Source: Rickettsiales bacterium (lineage in GTDB: Bacteria; Pseudomonadota; Alphaproteobacteria; Rickettsiales; JABCZZ01). Taken from it: a stretch of DNA of 64,000 bases. The stretch spans positions 310,001 to 374,000 of the forward strand of contig DASTXE010000006.1 in assembly GCA_035765535.1 (NCBI GenBank). Direction: 5' to 3'. The notes under the pieces are model-generated. The model worked only from the letters and a program-made list of their open reading frames with translations. It searched no databases and had not been told where the DNA came from. Made by a program: the position numbers and the translations under genes. Numbering within the stretch: position 1 is the stretch's first letter; every line of letters starts with the position of its first letter. This document shows positions 55,355 to 64,000 of this stretch, piece by piece.

Positions 55355-55390
55355 GTCCGGGAAGAGAATCCATAAGCACACTTCCCGGAC
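55355..55390 (+). repeat. Intergenic inverted repeat between phasin and adh
   Basis: GTCCGGGAAG (55355-55364) and CTTCCCGGAC (55381-55390) form a 10-bp perfect stem with a 16-nt loop. No T tract follows, so it may be an RNA processing or stability hairpin rather than a terminator. Confidence 0.55.
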
Positions 55391-55413
55391 ACTATACATT
55401 TAAGGAGAATGAC

Positions 55414-56451
55414 ATGAAAGCGCTCGTCTATCGCGGCCCCGGCAAGAAAGCCCTTGAAGATATGCCCATGCCGCAAATCCAGCTGCCGTCTGACGCAGTG
55501 GTGAAAGTCACCAGAACGACGATTTGCGGCACCGATCTGCATATCCTGAAAGGCGATGTGCCGACCTGCGAACCGGGCCGCATTCTAGGCCATGAAGGAG
55601 TCGGCATTGTAGAAAAAATCGGCGCAGGCGTGACAGCTTTCAAACCGGGAGACCATGTGCTGATTTCCTGCATCACCTCCTGCGGCAAATGCGACTATTG
55701 CCGCAAAGGCATGTATTCCCATTGCACCACGGGCGGATGGATTCTCGGCCACCGCATTGACGGCACGCAGGCTGAATATATGCGCATTCCGCATGCGGAT
55801 ACGAGCCTTTATAAAATCCCGGCAGGGGTGGAAGAAGAAGCGCTCGTCATGCTGAGCGATATTTTCCCCACAGGATTTGAATGCGGTGTGCTGAACGGCA
55901 AGGTCAAGCCGGGCGACACGGTAGCAATCGTCGGCGCTGGTCCCATCGGGCTCGCCGCACTACTGACCGCGCAGTTTTATTCTCCTGCAAAAATCATCAT
56001 GATCGACATGGATGATAACAGGCTGGAAGTATCCAGGCATCTCGGTGCCACCGACATTATCAATAGCAAGCGCATCGATCCGGTCGCTGCGATCAAGCAA
56101 CTGACTAACGAGGGAGTGGATAGCGCCATAGAAGCAGTCGGTGTGCCAGCAAGCTTTGAATTATGCGAAGAAATCATCGCTCCGGGCGGCGTCATCGCCA
56201 ATATCGGCGTGCACGGCGTGAAAGCGGATCTCCATCTTGAACGCCTGTGGGACAGGAACATCACCATCACGACCCGCCTTGTCGATACCGTTACCACACC
56301 GATGCTGCTTAAAACCGTGCAAGCGAAGAAAATCGATCCCAAACAATTGATTACGCACCGCTTTAAGCTTGCCAGTATTCTGGATGCTTACGAAACCTTT
56401 GGCAAAGCCGCTGCTACCAAAGCACTTAAGGTTCTGATCGAAGCCGCATAA
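55414..56451 (+). CDS. Zinc-dependent alcohol dehydrogenase
   Basis: 345-aa MDR-family enzyme. Catalytic zinc site CGTDLH and GHEGVG; structural zinc Cys in CITSCGKCDYCRKGMYSHC; NAD motif GAGPIGL. The start 55414 follows AAGGAG. It is typical of class III-like or sorbitol/butanediol-type dehydrogenases, substrate unknown. Downstream of phasin, so probably PHA- and redox-linked. Confidence 0.9.
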   Translation: MKALVYRGPGKKALEDMPMPQIQLPSDAVVKVTRTTICGTDLHILKGDVPTCEPGRILGHEGVGIVEKIGAGVTAFKPGDHVLISCITSCGKCDYCRKGMYSHCTTGGWILGHRIDGTQAEYMRIPHADTSLYKIPAGVEEEALVMLSDIFPTGFECGVLNGKVKPGDTVAIVGAGPIGLAALLTAQFYSPAKIIMIDMDDNRLEVSRHLGATDIINSKRIDPVAAIKQLTNEGVDSAIEAVGVPASFELCEEIIAPGGVIANIGVHGVKADLHLERLWDRNITITTRLVDTVTTPMLLKTVQAKKIDPKQLITHRFKLASILDAYETFGKAAATKALKVLIEAA

Positions 56452-56535
56452 TACACGCTATTCCACGCGCATATCGCTTCTTTATTTACTTTCCGGCAGA
56501 ATATTCATTTCTCTGGTGATGGAAAGGAGAACGAT

Positions 56536-56553
56536 ATGCAGGGGGATGGGTAG
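56536..56553 (+). other. Five-codon leader minigene before the CDF gene
   Basis: AAAGGAG is followed by ATG, four codons (MQGDG) and TAG, ending two nt before the CDF ATG. The G-rich minigene body also provides the CDF ribosome site, so translation may be coupled. Confidence 0.35.
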
Positions 56554-56555
56554 AT

Positions 56556-57473
56556 ATGGCGGATCATCATCACAGCGCATATGCTATTATCGTCTCGCTG
56601 GCGGCCGATTGCGTAATCGCAATCATCAAATTCGCCGCTGCCTTCTTTACCAACAGCTCCGCCCTGCTCGCGGAAGCCATTCACAGTGCACTGGACGCAG
56701 GTAATGAAGTAATCCTGTTGTATGGCAGGCACATCGCCGTGCAGCGAAGCCCGCTTTACCCGCTTGGGCGCGACCGCGAACAGTTCTTCTGGTCCTTTAT
56801 TGTTTCCCTGCTGCTTTTTTCAGCAGGCGGCGTATTCAACCTGTACCAGGGTATTGAGAAATGGGCACATGGAAAGCCGCTGGAGTATCCGGCAATCGGT
56901 GTCATCGTAATAGTGCTTTCCCTGATTGCCGAGATATACGCATTGCGTGCCTGTTTTAAGCAGGTGGACCGGAAGAATCCTTACGGCTCGCTCTGGGAAT
57001 GGATACGCTACACGGCAAACGCAGACCTGCTGGTGGTAACATTGACCAATGTCGCCGCTATTTTTGGGTTAATCGTTGCGTTAGTAACTTTAATCACCAA
57101 CTGGATCACCGAAGATCCCCGCTGGGATGCCGCCGGATCGCTGATAATCGGCCTGCTGCTTATTGTGGCTGCCTTGCTGCTTGCGCGCGAACTCAAATCA
57201 CTGCTGATAGGAGAAGCCACGCGTTTCGATTATAAGCAAGCCCTTACAAAGATTATGGAATCCATCGTGCCGGGCATGCGTATCCTGCAATTCATCGCAC
57301 TGCGCCGGGGTCTTAATAAAGTATTTCTGGCATATAAGCTTCATCCCGGTCCTTATCAACGCACTCAGGATGCCATCGACATGACGAACCGCCTGGAAGA
57401 TGAAGTGCGTGCCAAATTCCCCGAAGTGGCCTGGCAGTTCGTGGAGCTTGATACACGCAGTAAGCCGGATTGA
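56556..57473 (+). CDS. Cation diffusion facilitator family transporter
   Basis: 305-aa CDF protein with five or six helices. The metal motif HSALD in AEAIHSALDAGNE (HxxxD) is visible; the C-terminal cytoplasmic domain follows. It exports divalent metal by proton antiport; the metal is not determinable. Ends adjacent to the convergent PepSY gene. Confidence 0.85.
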   Translation: MADHHHSAYAIIVSLAADCVIAIIKFAAAFFTNSSALLAEAIHSALDAGNEVILLYGRHIAVQRSPLYPLGRDREQFFWSFIVSLLLFSAGGVFNLYQGIEKWAHGKPLEYPAIGVIVIVLSLIAEIYALRACFKQVDRKNPYGSLWEWIRYTANADLLVVTLTNVAAIFGLIVALVTLITNWITEDPRWDAAGSLIIGLLLIVAALLLARELKSLLIGEATRFDYKQALTKIMESIVPGMRILQFIALRRGLNKVFLAYKLHPGPYQRTQDAIDMTNRLEDEVRAKFPEVAWQFVELDTRSKPD

Positions 57474-58580
57474 CTACACCCTCCCGGCTTTTCTCCGTCC
57501 CTTAATAAGCCACATGGAAACACCTGTGATCGCAAATAGCAGCGGCATGAATCCGGTGAGGAACACAAGCGTGCGCCAGAGAACGCCGAATCCTTCACTC
57601 GTATGAATCGCATGCTGCCATACGACGAACTGCTCAGCAATTGTATACTCTTGCGGGTTGCGAATCTCCATGACACGCTTCTGCCACGGATCGATAAATA
57701 CCGTAATAACAGGCTCGCCTGCCCTTGCCCCCGCTTTGAGTAGGCCGACGCGGTATGGCTGATTCAGCCTTCCAGGTAAATTAATGGAAACAAGCCTGCT
57801 CTCCGGCACAGACTGTATAGCCAGCGCCGCTACTTCATCCACATTCATCGGCTCCTGATCTTCCAGAGGCTCGAGCTTCTGTGCAGGCGGCGCTTTGAAG
57901 TCACGTAAAACAGCCACGCTACCGATCATGGCATCCATTGTTTTGGGAAAGGCAAGATAAACACCGCTGAAACTCACCGTAATCAGCATCAGCACACTCC
58001 ATATCCCTGCCGCCCCATGCAGATCGCGATGTAGAAGAAACCCTGGCACGCCAAGCCGGACGGTAAAAGCCCGTTTCCACTGCCCATGCCTCGGCCACCA
58101 CAAAACAATACCGCTGATGCCAAACACCAGCATCGCCACACCGAACCAGCCGACAATGCTACGCCCTCCATATTCACGCAGCATCAGGTTCGTGTGCCAG
58201 TCTTCCACCGCATGCATGAATCCGGAATCTTCTTCATGTATTATTTGCAGCGATACCGGATCGACCTGTATACGCACCCGCTTCCCCTGCCTGCCATCAG
58301 AAGTTTTCTTATGCGACTGCTTGCTGAAAAAGACACTCGCATATTCGTTCGTACTCCCAGACCGGAACATAGCGGGCTCAAACTCTTCCGGCACGGCAGC
58401 GCGCGCCGCTTCTATAATCTCGCCCACACTATGCGGTGTTCCGTTGGCAAGCGTTAGGGACGGTTTATAAATGCTGCGCTCAAACACCAGCATGCTTCCG
58501 GTAAGCCCCTGCAATACCAGCGGAACGCATAGCGCAATGCCTAGCCAGAGATGAATCTTATGTAACGCATGGCGGATCAT
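57474..58580 (-). CDS. PepSY-associated transmembrane protein
   Basis: 368 aa, four main helices: [28 protein letters not shown]-terminal helix, a PepSY domain and [17 protein letters not shown]. Such proteins (PiuB-like) accompany TonB receptors and may reduce ferric siderophores. Its start overlaps the PiuC-like stop by four nt (ATGA). Confidence 0.85.
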   Translation of the reverse strand: MIRHALHKIHLWLGIALCVPLVLQGLTGSMLVFERSIYKPSLTLANGTPHSVGEIIEAARAAVPEEFEPAMFRSGSTNEYASVFFSKQSHKKTSDGRQGKRVRIQVDPVSLQIIHEEDSGFMHAVEDWHTNLMLREYGGRSIVGWFGVAMLVFGISGIVLWWPRHGQWKRAFTVRLGVPGFLLHRDLHGAAGIWSVLMLITVSFSGVYLAFPKTMDAMIGSVAVLRDFKAPPAQKLEPLEDQEPMNVDEVAALAIQSVPESRLVSINLPGRLNQPYRVGLLKAGARAGEPVITVFIDPWQKRVMEIRNPQEYTIAEQFVVWQHAIHTSEGFGVLWRTLVFLTGFMPLLFAITGVSMWLIKGRRKAGRV

Positions 58581-59257
58581 GCATCCCCCCAGCGACGCAG
58601 CAGATTATGGTAGATACCCGTTAACTGCACGCCCGCTTTATGTTCCGGCAGATCGCTCAAAATGGATTGAATTGTATTATCCAGCTGAAACAGCAGCGTG
58701 CGTTCTTCATCGCTCCTGACCATGCTTTGTATCCAGAAGAATGCCGCAATCCTTGCACCGCGCGTCACATTCGTCACATGATGTATGCTGCTCGCCGGAT
58801 ACAGGATCATATGACCCGCCGCAAGCTTCACACTGTGAGCGCCGTACGTATCTTCCACCACCAGCTCTCCACCGTCATACTCATCCGGCTCGCTCAGGAA
58901 AAGCGTGGCTGAAAGATCCGTGCGCACGCGGTGCGGCGTGCCTTTCACCTGTCGGATGGCATTATCGATATGCGAGCCGAAATTCTGGCCTTCGCGGTAG
59001 CAGTTGAACAAAGGTGGGAACACCTTGAGCGGCAGTGCAGCGGACATGAACAGTGGATTTCGCTCCAGCGCCGCCAGAATGACATCACCCAGTTTACGCG
59101 CAACCGGATTATCCTCCGCTAGCTGCATATTATGTTTCACCTGAGCAGACTGGTAACCGGCTGTCACCTTCCCGTCCGCCCATTCCGTCTGGCCGATCAA
59201 TCTCCGGCACTCAGCCACCTGCTCTTTATTTAAGACATTGGGAATCTGTAATAACAT
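58577..59257 (-). CDS. Fe(II)/2-oxoglutarate hydroxylase (PiuC-like)
   Basis: 226-aa PKHD-type hydroxylase: HxD in SHIDNA, distal His in SSIHHVTNV, and [21 protein letters not shown]. PiuC partners siderophore receptors in iron-starved cells. Downstream of the receptor by 10 nt. Confidence 0.88.
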   Translation of the reverse strand: MLLQIPNVLNKEQVAECRRLIGQTEWADGKVTAGYQSAQVKHNMQLAEDNPVARKLGDVILAALERNPLFMSAALPLKVFPPLFNCYREGQNFGSHIDNAIRQVKGTPHRVRTDLSATLFLSEPDEYDGGELVVEDTYGAHSVKLAAGHMILYPASSIHHVTNVTRGARIAAFFWIQSMVRSDEERTLLFQLDNTIQSILSDLPEHKAGVQLTGIYHNLLRRWGDA

Positions 59258-59267
59258 GACATTTTTC

Positions 59268-61445
59268 CTAAAAACTGAAGCTGGTGGTAAGCAGTGCCGT
59301 GCGTCCCGCGCCCGGAACGATATGCGAAGGATGTATCTGGTCGTAATAATCCGTGTTCAGAAGATTCGTTATGTTAAGCTGCATATTGATATTGTCGGTA
59401 AGCGGGTATTTCGCCATGGCGTCGAATGTCACATATCCCGGCGCCACTTCCATCACATGGCTGGTGGCATTGGGCGTGGTGCTCGCATTGCGGCTGGAGA
59501 TGGCGTTCATACCGCCCCCTACTTCCAGCTTGCTCGTGAGCTGGTAAGTATTCCACAGGCTGAATGTGTGCTTCGGCGCATTAGCAACAGGATTACCCTG
59601 TTCCAACAGATTGGTCGACTTCACGACCTCGCTGTCCATAAAGGCATAACCGCCAAAGATCTGCCATTTCTTTGTGATATGTCCGCTTAGGCCCACCTCA
59701 AAACCCTGCACTCTCTGCTCGCCGGAGAGAATATTCAGCAGGGGGTTATTCGGGTCCGGAGTGCGCGCATTCGTCTTATCATCCCGGAACACGGCAAAAT
59801 TCGCGGAAAGCTTCTTGTCAAACAGGTCCCATTTCGTACCTGCTTCATAAGAAAGCGTTTTCTCCGGCGCTACATTGGCATTGGCTGCGGAAAGCGAAAG
59901 CTGCTCAATGGATGGATTAAATGACGTGCCAACCGCCACATAGAAACTGCCGATAGGCACAGGCTTATAAACTGTCCCGCCGCGCCAGCTTAACATATCA
60001 TCTGTTCTGCTGAAGCTGGAAGCAGGCGAAACCGATTGCGAATAATCGGAATCCACATGGTCGAAACGCACCCCCCCGATAAGATCCCATTTCGGCGTGA
60101 TCGCCATTGTGTCCAAGGCATAAGCAGCAACCGTATTGGCACTTGCCTTCACACGTGAGCTGACGCTCTCCGTACCGCTGAAAAGCTGGTCTTCATTCGG
60201 ATTGGCAAGATTCGTCGTGGGAACGCCGCTCCATGTATAGCGCGTAGGATCCGAAGTTTCATGCGAAAGCTCCAATCCGGTCACCACGGTGTGCCTGAAC
60301 TGGCCCGTGTTGAATTTACTGGTCAAATCCGTCTGGTTATCAAAGAATTGCTCGGTACTCTTCGCCGTAATTTCATTACGGGTGACGGTGACTGCCGAAG
60401 GAGGCGTATTCGGCGATGGCAGGCTGGAAATCTTCGGCTCGGTAATACGTACGTTGCGGTCATAATTAGCAATACGTACCTGATCGCGCAGCGTCAGATT
60501 ATCATTAAAGTCATGCTCGAATTTTGCCGTGCCGATATCCACATCGGTCTTCAGGTAATCGGCGTTGCCATTCTTGAAGCCATAGAAATTCTTGGTATCC
60601 ACCGCCGCAGGGCTGCCATAGAACCAGGGTACGCCGTAATCGGGAATGTCATCCTCCGACTGGTGAAAATAGCTGAGCGTATAACGCGTGGATGTACCAG
60701 CCCCCACTTCCACCGTAGGCGCAAAGCCGTAACGGCTGTTATGCGCGCCGTCACGACCGGCCACACCGCCATCATCCCCCATTGCATTCAGACGCACAAT
60801 AACACCGTCCCCGGCATTGTGGTTGAGATCGGCAGTGACACGCTTCGTACCGTCGGTGCCGAAGGCCAGCGCACCGCGATTGAAATTGGTATGCTCCGGA
60901 TCTTTGCTGACCTGGTTGACGACGCCCCCTGTCGAACCGCGCCCGAAGAGCAGAGAATCAGGCCCTTTCAGCACTTCAACGCTTTCGAGATTAAACGGAT
61001 CGCGGTAATAGCTTCCAAAGTCGCGCATGCCGTCCAGATAGAAATCCGAACGCGCGGTAAATCCGCGTATGGTAAGGTTATCGCCTTGTGCCCCACCTTC
61101 ACCGGCCGCAAGACTAATTCCCGGCACATTGCGCAAAGCGTCGCGCATGGTGGTCACGCCCTGATCGTCCATCAGCTTTTTGGGAACCGTTGTGATAGAA
61201 GCAGGCGTATCTTTCACGGAGGATGTGATCTTGCTCAGGGAAGGATCGGCAGTCACATATCCCTGCTGCCCGCTTTCACCCTCGACTGTCACCACCGGCA
61301 TTTGCGTGACCGGAGTATTATTATCCGCTGCCGTCGCAGAAACCGCAACACCGGTCAGCATGGAAGTGATAAGCAGGAAAGAACTTATCTTATGAAAATA
61401 ATAATTATTTGCATTTATAAGACGCACGGCAGGATGAGAGAGCAT
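59268..61445 (-). CDS. TonB-dependent siderophore receptor (Fiu/CirA-like)
   Basis: 725-aa barrel: signal peptide (ends VSATAA), TonB-box region, plug with [28 protein letters not shown] and [22 protein letters not shown]-terminal strand ending TTSFSF. Matches catecholate receptors of the Fiu/CirA/FepA group. Start 61445 has AGGAAAG. A Fur-like palindrome lies within codons 12-17. Confidence 0.92.
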   Translation of the reverse strand: MLSHPAVRLINANNYYFHKISSFLLITSMLTGVAVSATAADNNTPVTQMPVVTVEGESGQQGYVTADPSLSKITSSVKDTPASITTVPKKLMDDQGVTTMRDALRNVPGISLAAGEGGAQGDNLTIRGFTARSDFYLDGMRDFGSYYRDPFNLESVEVLKGPDSLLFGRGSTGGVVNQVSKDPEHTNFNRGALAFGTDGTKRVTADLNHNAGDGVIVRLNAMGDDGGVAGRDGAHNSRYGFAPTVEVGAGTSTRYTLSYFHQSEDDIPDYGVPWFYGSPAAVDTKNFYGFKNGNADYLKTDVDIGTAKFEHDFNDNLTLRDQVRIANYDRNVRITEPKISSLPSPNTPPSAVTVTRNEITAKSTEQFFDNQTDLTSKFNTGQFRHTVVTGLELSHETSDPTRYTWSGVPTTNLANPNEDQLFSGTESVSSRVKASANTVAAYALDTMAITPKWDLIGGVRFDHVDSDYSQSVSPASSFSRTDDMLSWRGGTVYKPVPIGSFYVAVGTSFNPSIEQLSLSAANANVAPEKTLSYEAGTKWDLFDKKLSANFAVFRDDKTNARTPDPNNPLLNILSGEQRVQGFEVGLSGHITKKWQIFGGYAFMDSEVVKSTNLLEQGNPVANAPKHTFSLWNTYQLTSKLEVGGGMNAISSRNASTTPNATSHVMEVAPGYVTFDAMAKYPLTDNINMQLNITNLLNTDYYDQIHPSHIVPGAGRTALLTTSFSF
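61396..61410. promoter_or_regulatory. Fur-like palindrome inside the receptor gene start
   Basis: AAATAATAATTATTT is a perfect 7-1-7 palindrome in the 5' coding part of the receptor gene. It may be a second Fur site or simply A+T-rich coding of NANNYYF. Confidence 0.4.
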
Positions 61446-61463
61446 AATCTTTCCTTTTTATGG

Positions 61464-61880
61464 TTAGGGATTTTTGGGTTGGGTGACAAAGCCGATATTG
61501 CCGAGGCCAAAACGCGAGGCCAGTGCCAGCAGATGGCTTACCTTGCTGTAAGCAACGGATTCATCTGCACGGATATGCAGCGGCTGTTTTGTATCTTTTG
61601 TAGCAAGCTGTTGCAGCTGCTCTTCCAGCTGTTCAGATGTTACCGCTTTCTCATCTATATAATATTGCCCGCCTGCATTAACAGAAAGCACGACCGCTTT
61701 TTGTTCTGTTACATGCGCAGCTGCTTCATGCGGAAGCTCCAACTTGATTGTATTATTAAGCAACGGTGCTGTGACCAGGAAAATCACCACTAGCACCAGC
61801 AACACATCCACAAGCGGCGTCGCATTGATCTCCGCCAATGGCGCATGCAGATCGTCGCGATCAAAAGAACCCATCGCCAT
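61464..61880 (-). CDS. exbD: ExbD energy transducer subunit
   Basis: 138 aa: single N-terminal transmembrane helix (INATPLVDVLLVLVVIFLV, with the conserved proton-channel Asp) and a periplasmic domain. It couples proton motive force to TonB. 17 nt before the receptor gene. Confidence 0.92.
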   Translation of the reverse strand: MAMGSFDRDDLHAPLAEINATPLVDVLLVLVVIFLVTAPLLNNTIKLELPHEAAAHVTEQKAVVLSVNAGGQYYIDEKAVTSEQLEEQLQQLATKDTKQPLHIRADESVAYSKVSHLLALASRFGLGNIGFVTQPKNP

Positions 61881-61882
61881 GA

Positions 61883-62563
61883 TCAGTCCCTTACAAGCTG
61901 GATATTGTCGCCGACAAAACGCGAAGTGGAATTGCGTAGCGGAATATACACGGTCATCTGCTCGGCGATATGGCGCAAATCCTGCACATGCACGCGGTTC
62001 ATCCGCACGAATGCATTATAGGCAAGCACGGCAGGAATCGCCGCAAACAAGCCGACAGCCGTCGCCACTAGCGCCTCCCCCACCGGTCCCGCTACTGCGG
62101 TTAGGCCCGCATTACCTTCAGCAGTGATCTTTGCAAGCGCTCCGGTAATTCCCCACACCGTGCCGAAGAGACCGATGAAAGGCGATGTGCTGCCGACCGA
62201 AGCCAGCATAGTGAGCCCCTTATCCAGTTGCACTTTGGCAAGATCGAGCGCCTGTATTAAATGCATGGAGAGAATGGTCTGGCGTTCTTCATGGGCATAG
62301 GATGCGATGACCGGCTTCAGCCGCTCCGCTTCATCGGTCAGCATATCGACCATACCGTTAACACGTGCAGACGTAACATGCTTCGGCCAGTCTGCCTGGG
62401 TGGTGTATTTACGGCGGAACTGCTGCAGCGCTCTGCGGTCCGCACGCAAGCTAAAACCTTTCCACAGCAAAATATACCAGCTGATGACCGACATAGCGAT
62501 AAGCGCACCGAGCACGGCAATAACGACCGGGTCTCCCTGTGTAAGCGTATGTAAGATGTTCAC
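61883..62563 (-). CDS. exbB: ExbB energy transducer subunit
   Basis: 226-aa MotA/TolQ/ExbB proton channel, three helices with STSPFIGLFGTVWGITGA and the PVGEALVATAVGLFAAIPAVLAYN motif regions. Two nt before exbD. Confidence 0.94.
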   Translation of the reverse strand: MNILHTLTQGDPVVIAVLGALIAMSVISWYILLWKGFSLRADRRALQQFRRKYTTQADWPKHVTSARVNGMVDMLTDEAERLKPVIASYAHEERQTILSMHLIQALDLAKVQLDKGLTMLASVGSTSPFIGLFGTVWGITGALAKITAEGNAGLTAVAGPVGEALVATAVGLFAAIPAVLAYNAFVRMNRVHVQDLRHIAEQMTVYIPLRNSTSRFVGDNIQLVRD

Positions 62564-62573
62564 TTGTATCTCC

Positions 62574-63212
62574 TCAATCCAATTTAAACTGCACCGGTAC
62601 CATTACCCTTGCATCTACCGCTTCATTGCCGCGTTTTGCAGGAATGAACCGCCAGTTTCTGACCGCATCGCGCGCAGCTTCATCGAGCAGTGAAGAACCG
62701 CTTGTATGCGCAACGTTAACGCTATGGGCCGAGCCTTCTTTGGTAACAGCAACATCCAGCATCACCTGCCCCTGCACACCGCGGCGTTTTGCAGAAAGCG
62801 GATATTCAGGCGGTGGGTTTTGCAAATATGCAGCATTAAAAACCGGCTCCGTAGTCGCTGCCAGTTTATCTGTGGCATTTGCATCTTGCGGACCGGAAGT
62901 GGACGGAGCAGAAACTTTCTCCTTAATAGCTTCCACCTTCTTCTGTGGTTTCCGTTTATGTTCGGTCTTACTGCGTGCCTGCATGCCCTTGGGCTTTGGC
63001 GACGCAAGCAGCACCGGATCAACAACAGGTGTTTCTTCTTTCACTTCCACTTTTTGAATAACGGAGGGCGCTACCATGCTGACCTGGATCACCTGCTGCG
63101 GCAGGGCTGCAGTCTCAGCGGGCATCAAAGCCCATGCAGCTACACCGCCATGCAACGCAACCGCACTGGTCATTGCGATGATATGTTCCCATGATTTCCT
63201 GTCTGGCTGCAT
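62574..63212 (-). CDS. tonB: TonB energy transducer
   Basis: 212 aa: N-terminal anchor helix, Pro/Lys-rich linker (KPKGMQARSKTEHKRKPQKK), TonB C-terminal domain (YPLSAKRRGVQGQVMLDVAV). It heads the operon; the ATG lacks a clear ribosome site. Behind the Fur box. Confidence 0.92.
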   Translation of the reverse strand: MQPDRKSWEHIIAMTSAVALHGGVAAWALMPAETAALPQQVIQVSMVAPSVIQKVEVKEETPVVDPVLLASPKPKGMQARSKTEHKRKPQKKVEAIKEKVSAPSTSGPQDANATDKLAATTEPVFNAAYLQNPPPEYPLSAKRRGVQGQVMLDVAVTKEGSAHSVNVAHTSGSSLLDEAARDAVRNWRFIPAKRGNEAVDARVMVPVQFKLD

Positions 63213-63277
63213 ATTTTAATTAATAATAATTCTTAGTTGCATATTGGGTAGAATAAAATCCTTACCCTGTCAATGCA

Positions 63278-63296
63278 AATAATAATCATTATTAGT
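63278..63296. promoter_or_regulatory. Fur box of the tonB operon
   Basis: AAATAATAATCATTATTAG closely resembles GATAATGATAATCATTATC; AATAAT-C-ATTATT is a perfect 6-1-6 core. It lies 66 bp upstream of tonB. Confidence 0.82.
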
Positions 63297-63352
63297 TAAT
63301 GGAGATAATATGTGCTTTATAAGCAGCTAAGCAAAGATACGTTGTGTGTGAA

Positions 63353-63838
63353 TTAATGCGCAACAAGGCCGGACAGAAAGGCAATCTGCGGCTTTACCAC
63401 CATCAGATAGGAGATCCCTGCCAGAGAGAGAAATGCGATGACGGCCAGCCATTCCCAATTCCTATGCATTTGCCGAAAACGCGGCGGCAATTCCTCCCGG
63501 CTTGAAAATGCAACCTGCGCCATATCGCGCATCTTGCTTTGCTGTAACGCTCCCATGACCCAGCATACAGCGGCAAAGAGATACAGCATGACAGCAAGCA
63601 CCAACCAACCTTCCGTGAAGGAGTAATCTCGCTCATGCATCATCATCATACCTGTGGCAGGCTGAATGACACCGGTCGGCAGAGTAAACATCCAGTTCAT
63701 ACGCACAACATTGCGCGCAGAGAAATAAATGCTGCCAGGTTCCCGGCTGCGATTCGCCATAAACAGAAAGAAAGCGCCGCCCACCGCAGTTCCGAGCAGA
63801 ATAATGGAATTTAGGATATGGATCCATTCGAGTAACAT
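63353..63838 (-). CDS. DUF2269-like integral membrane protein
   Basis: 161 aa with four transmembrane helices (LLEWIHILNSIILLGTAVGG, then RNVVRMNWMFTLPTGVIQP). The pattern matches predicted integral membrane DUF2269 proteins of unknown function. It lies upstream of the Fur box on the same strand, so it is likely transcribed separately from tonB. Confidence 0.75.
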   Translation of the reverse strand: MLLEWIHILNSIILLGTAVGGAFFLFMANRSREPGSIYFSARNVVRMNWMFTLPTGVIQPATGMMMMHERDYSFTEGWLVLAVMLYLFAAVCWVMGALQQSKMRDMAQVAFSSREELPPRFRQMHRNWEWLAVIAFLSLAGISYLMVVKPQIAFLSGLVAH

Positions 63839-64000
63839 GCTTTCTTATACCTTTCCTCGTTTATCTTTTGCAATCCGCAAGTCCAAAACTTCCATGCCTA
63901 ACATTTTACGAAATCGTTTCCAATACTCTTCGGAGAAATATTTTATTTGTTATACAATGTATTAAGTGGAAAAATCCTATTACACCTACCACATTCACAG
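63839..64000. other. Window end, non-coding with a short minus-strand ORF
   Basis: 162 nt. On the minus strand a stretch encodes YFSEEYWKRFRKMLGMEVLD-like peptide ending at about 63851 (short, opened by a stop at its 5' side); it could be a leader or a gene remnant. Nothing else is recognised. Confidence 0.3.

Noticed and set aside
60261..61793. 510-codon open frame on the plus strand
   Set aside because: It runs antisense to the TonB receptor gene, encodes a His/Arg/Ile-rich peptide without family features and has no promoter or ribosome site; a shadow of codon bias.
1..64000. CRISPR array, prophage or insertion sequence
   Set aside because: No regularly spaced repeats, transposase, integrase or phage structural genes were found on reading.

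Overview
The window looks like the chromosome of a free-living, respiring alphaproteobacterium of moderate G+C (about half, by eye). Pointers are the 5-aminolevulinate synthase (C4 heme route), the fabI-aroC pair, a short UvrD, a YdcH-like DUF465 protein, a class I PHA synthase with phasins, a complete petABC (bc1) operon and a Fur-type TonB iron operon. A PilT/PilU pair and an Lpp-like lipoprotein are unusual for that class; a Micavibrio-like or other deep-branching lineage is possible, but I cannot place it from sequence alone.

Layout. 0-11 kb: UDP-sugar genes (ugd, galU), thyX, ygfZ, petABC, then secE-nusG-rplK-rplA-rplJ, rpmE and uvrD. 11-21 kb: small envelope proteins, a ThrB/APH-like kinase, rodA, aroC, fabI, a GYF-domain membrane protein, dxr, rseP, hslU. 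21-29 kb (mostly minus): an orphan flagellin-like protein, coq7, dsbB, hemA, a VOC protein, an ABC-2 permease, an aldehyde dehydrogenase and phaC. 29-34 kb (plus): aat, a secreted TPR protein, pilT, pilU and tRNA-Ser(UGA). 34-36.6 kb: a more A+T-rich block holding one very large TPR membrane protein, bounded by tRNA-Ser and a degenerate tRNA 3' end. 36.8-43 kb: isochorismatase-family enzyme, a small helical protein, a DEAD-box helicase, a cupin and a PAS-containing chemoreceptor.

43-57.5 kb is the richest part. A FAD-Rieske oxidoreductase is followed by an ECF sigma/anti-sigma pair that diverges from a Tat metallophosphoesterase and a cupredoxin; the divergent promoters are near mirror images (GGGAAT-N18-GTT(C/A)TAT). 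Next come a P1B metal ATPase with an outer-membrane barrel protein, a 57-codon ORF, a Braun-lipoprotein-like protein with C-terminal Lys, an L,D-transpeptidase, phaB, a YfdX protein, a nitroreductase, a phasin, a Zn-alcohol dehydrogenase and a CDF transporter. Four FNR/FixK/Dnr-type palindromes (TTGAY-N4-RTCAA) lie here between genes, and a fifth precedes the chemoreceptor. The four in the cluster sit at a constant distance from -10-like hexamers, often on both strands. I read this as a redox- or oxygen-controlled regulon combining envelope stiffening, PHA metabolism, metal export and reductive detoxification.

57.5-63.3 kb is one minus-strand iron operon, tonB-exbB-exbD-TonB receptor-piuC-like-PepSY, behind a Fur box. 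The window ends with a DUF2269-like membrane protein. No CRISPR array, insertion sequence, integrase or rRNA was found.
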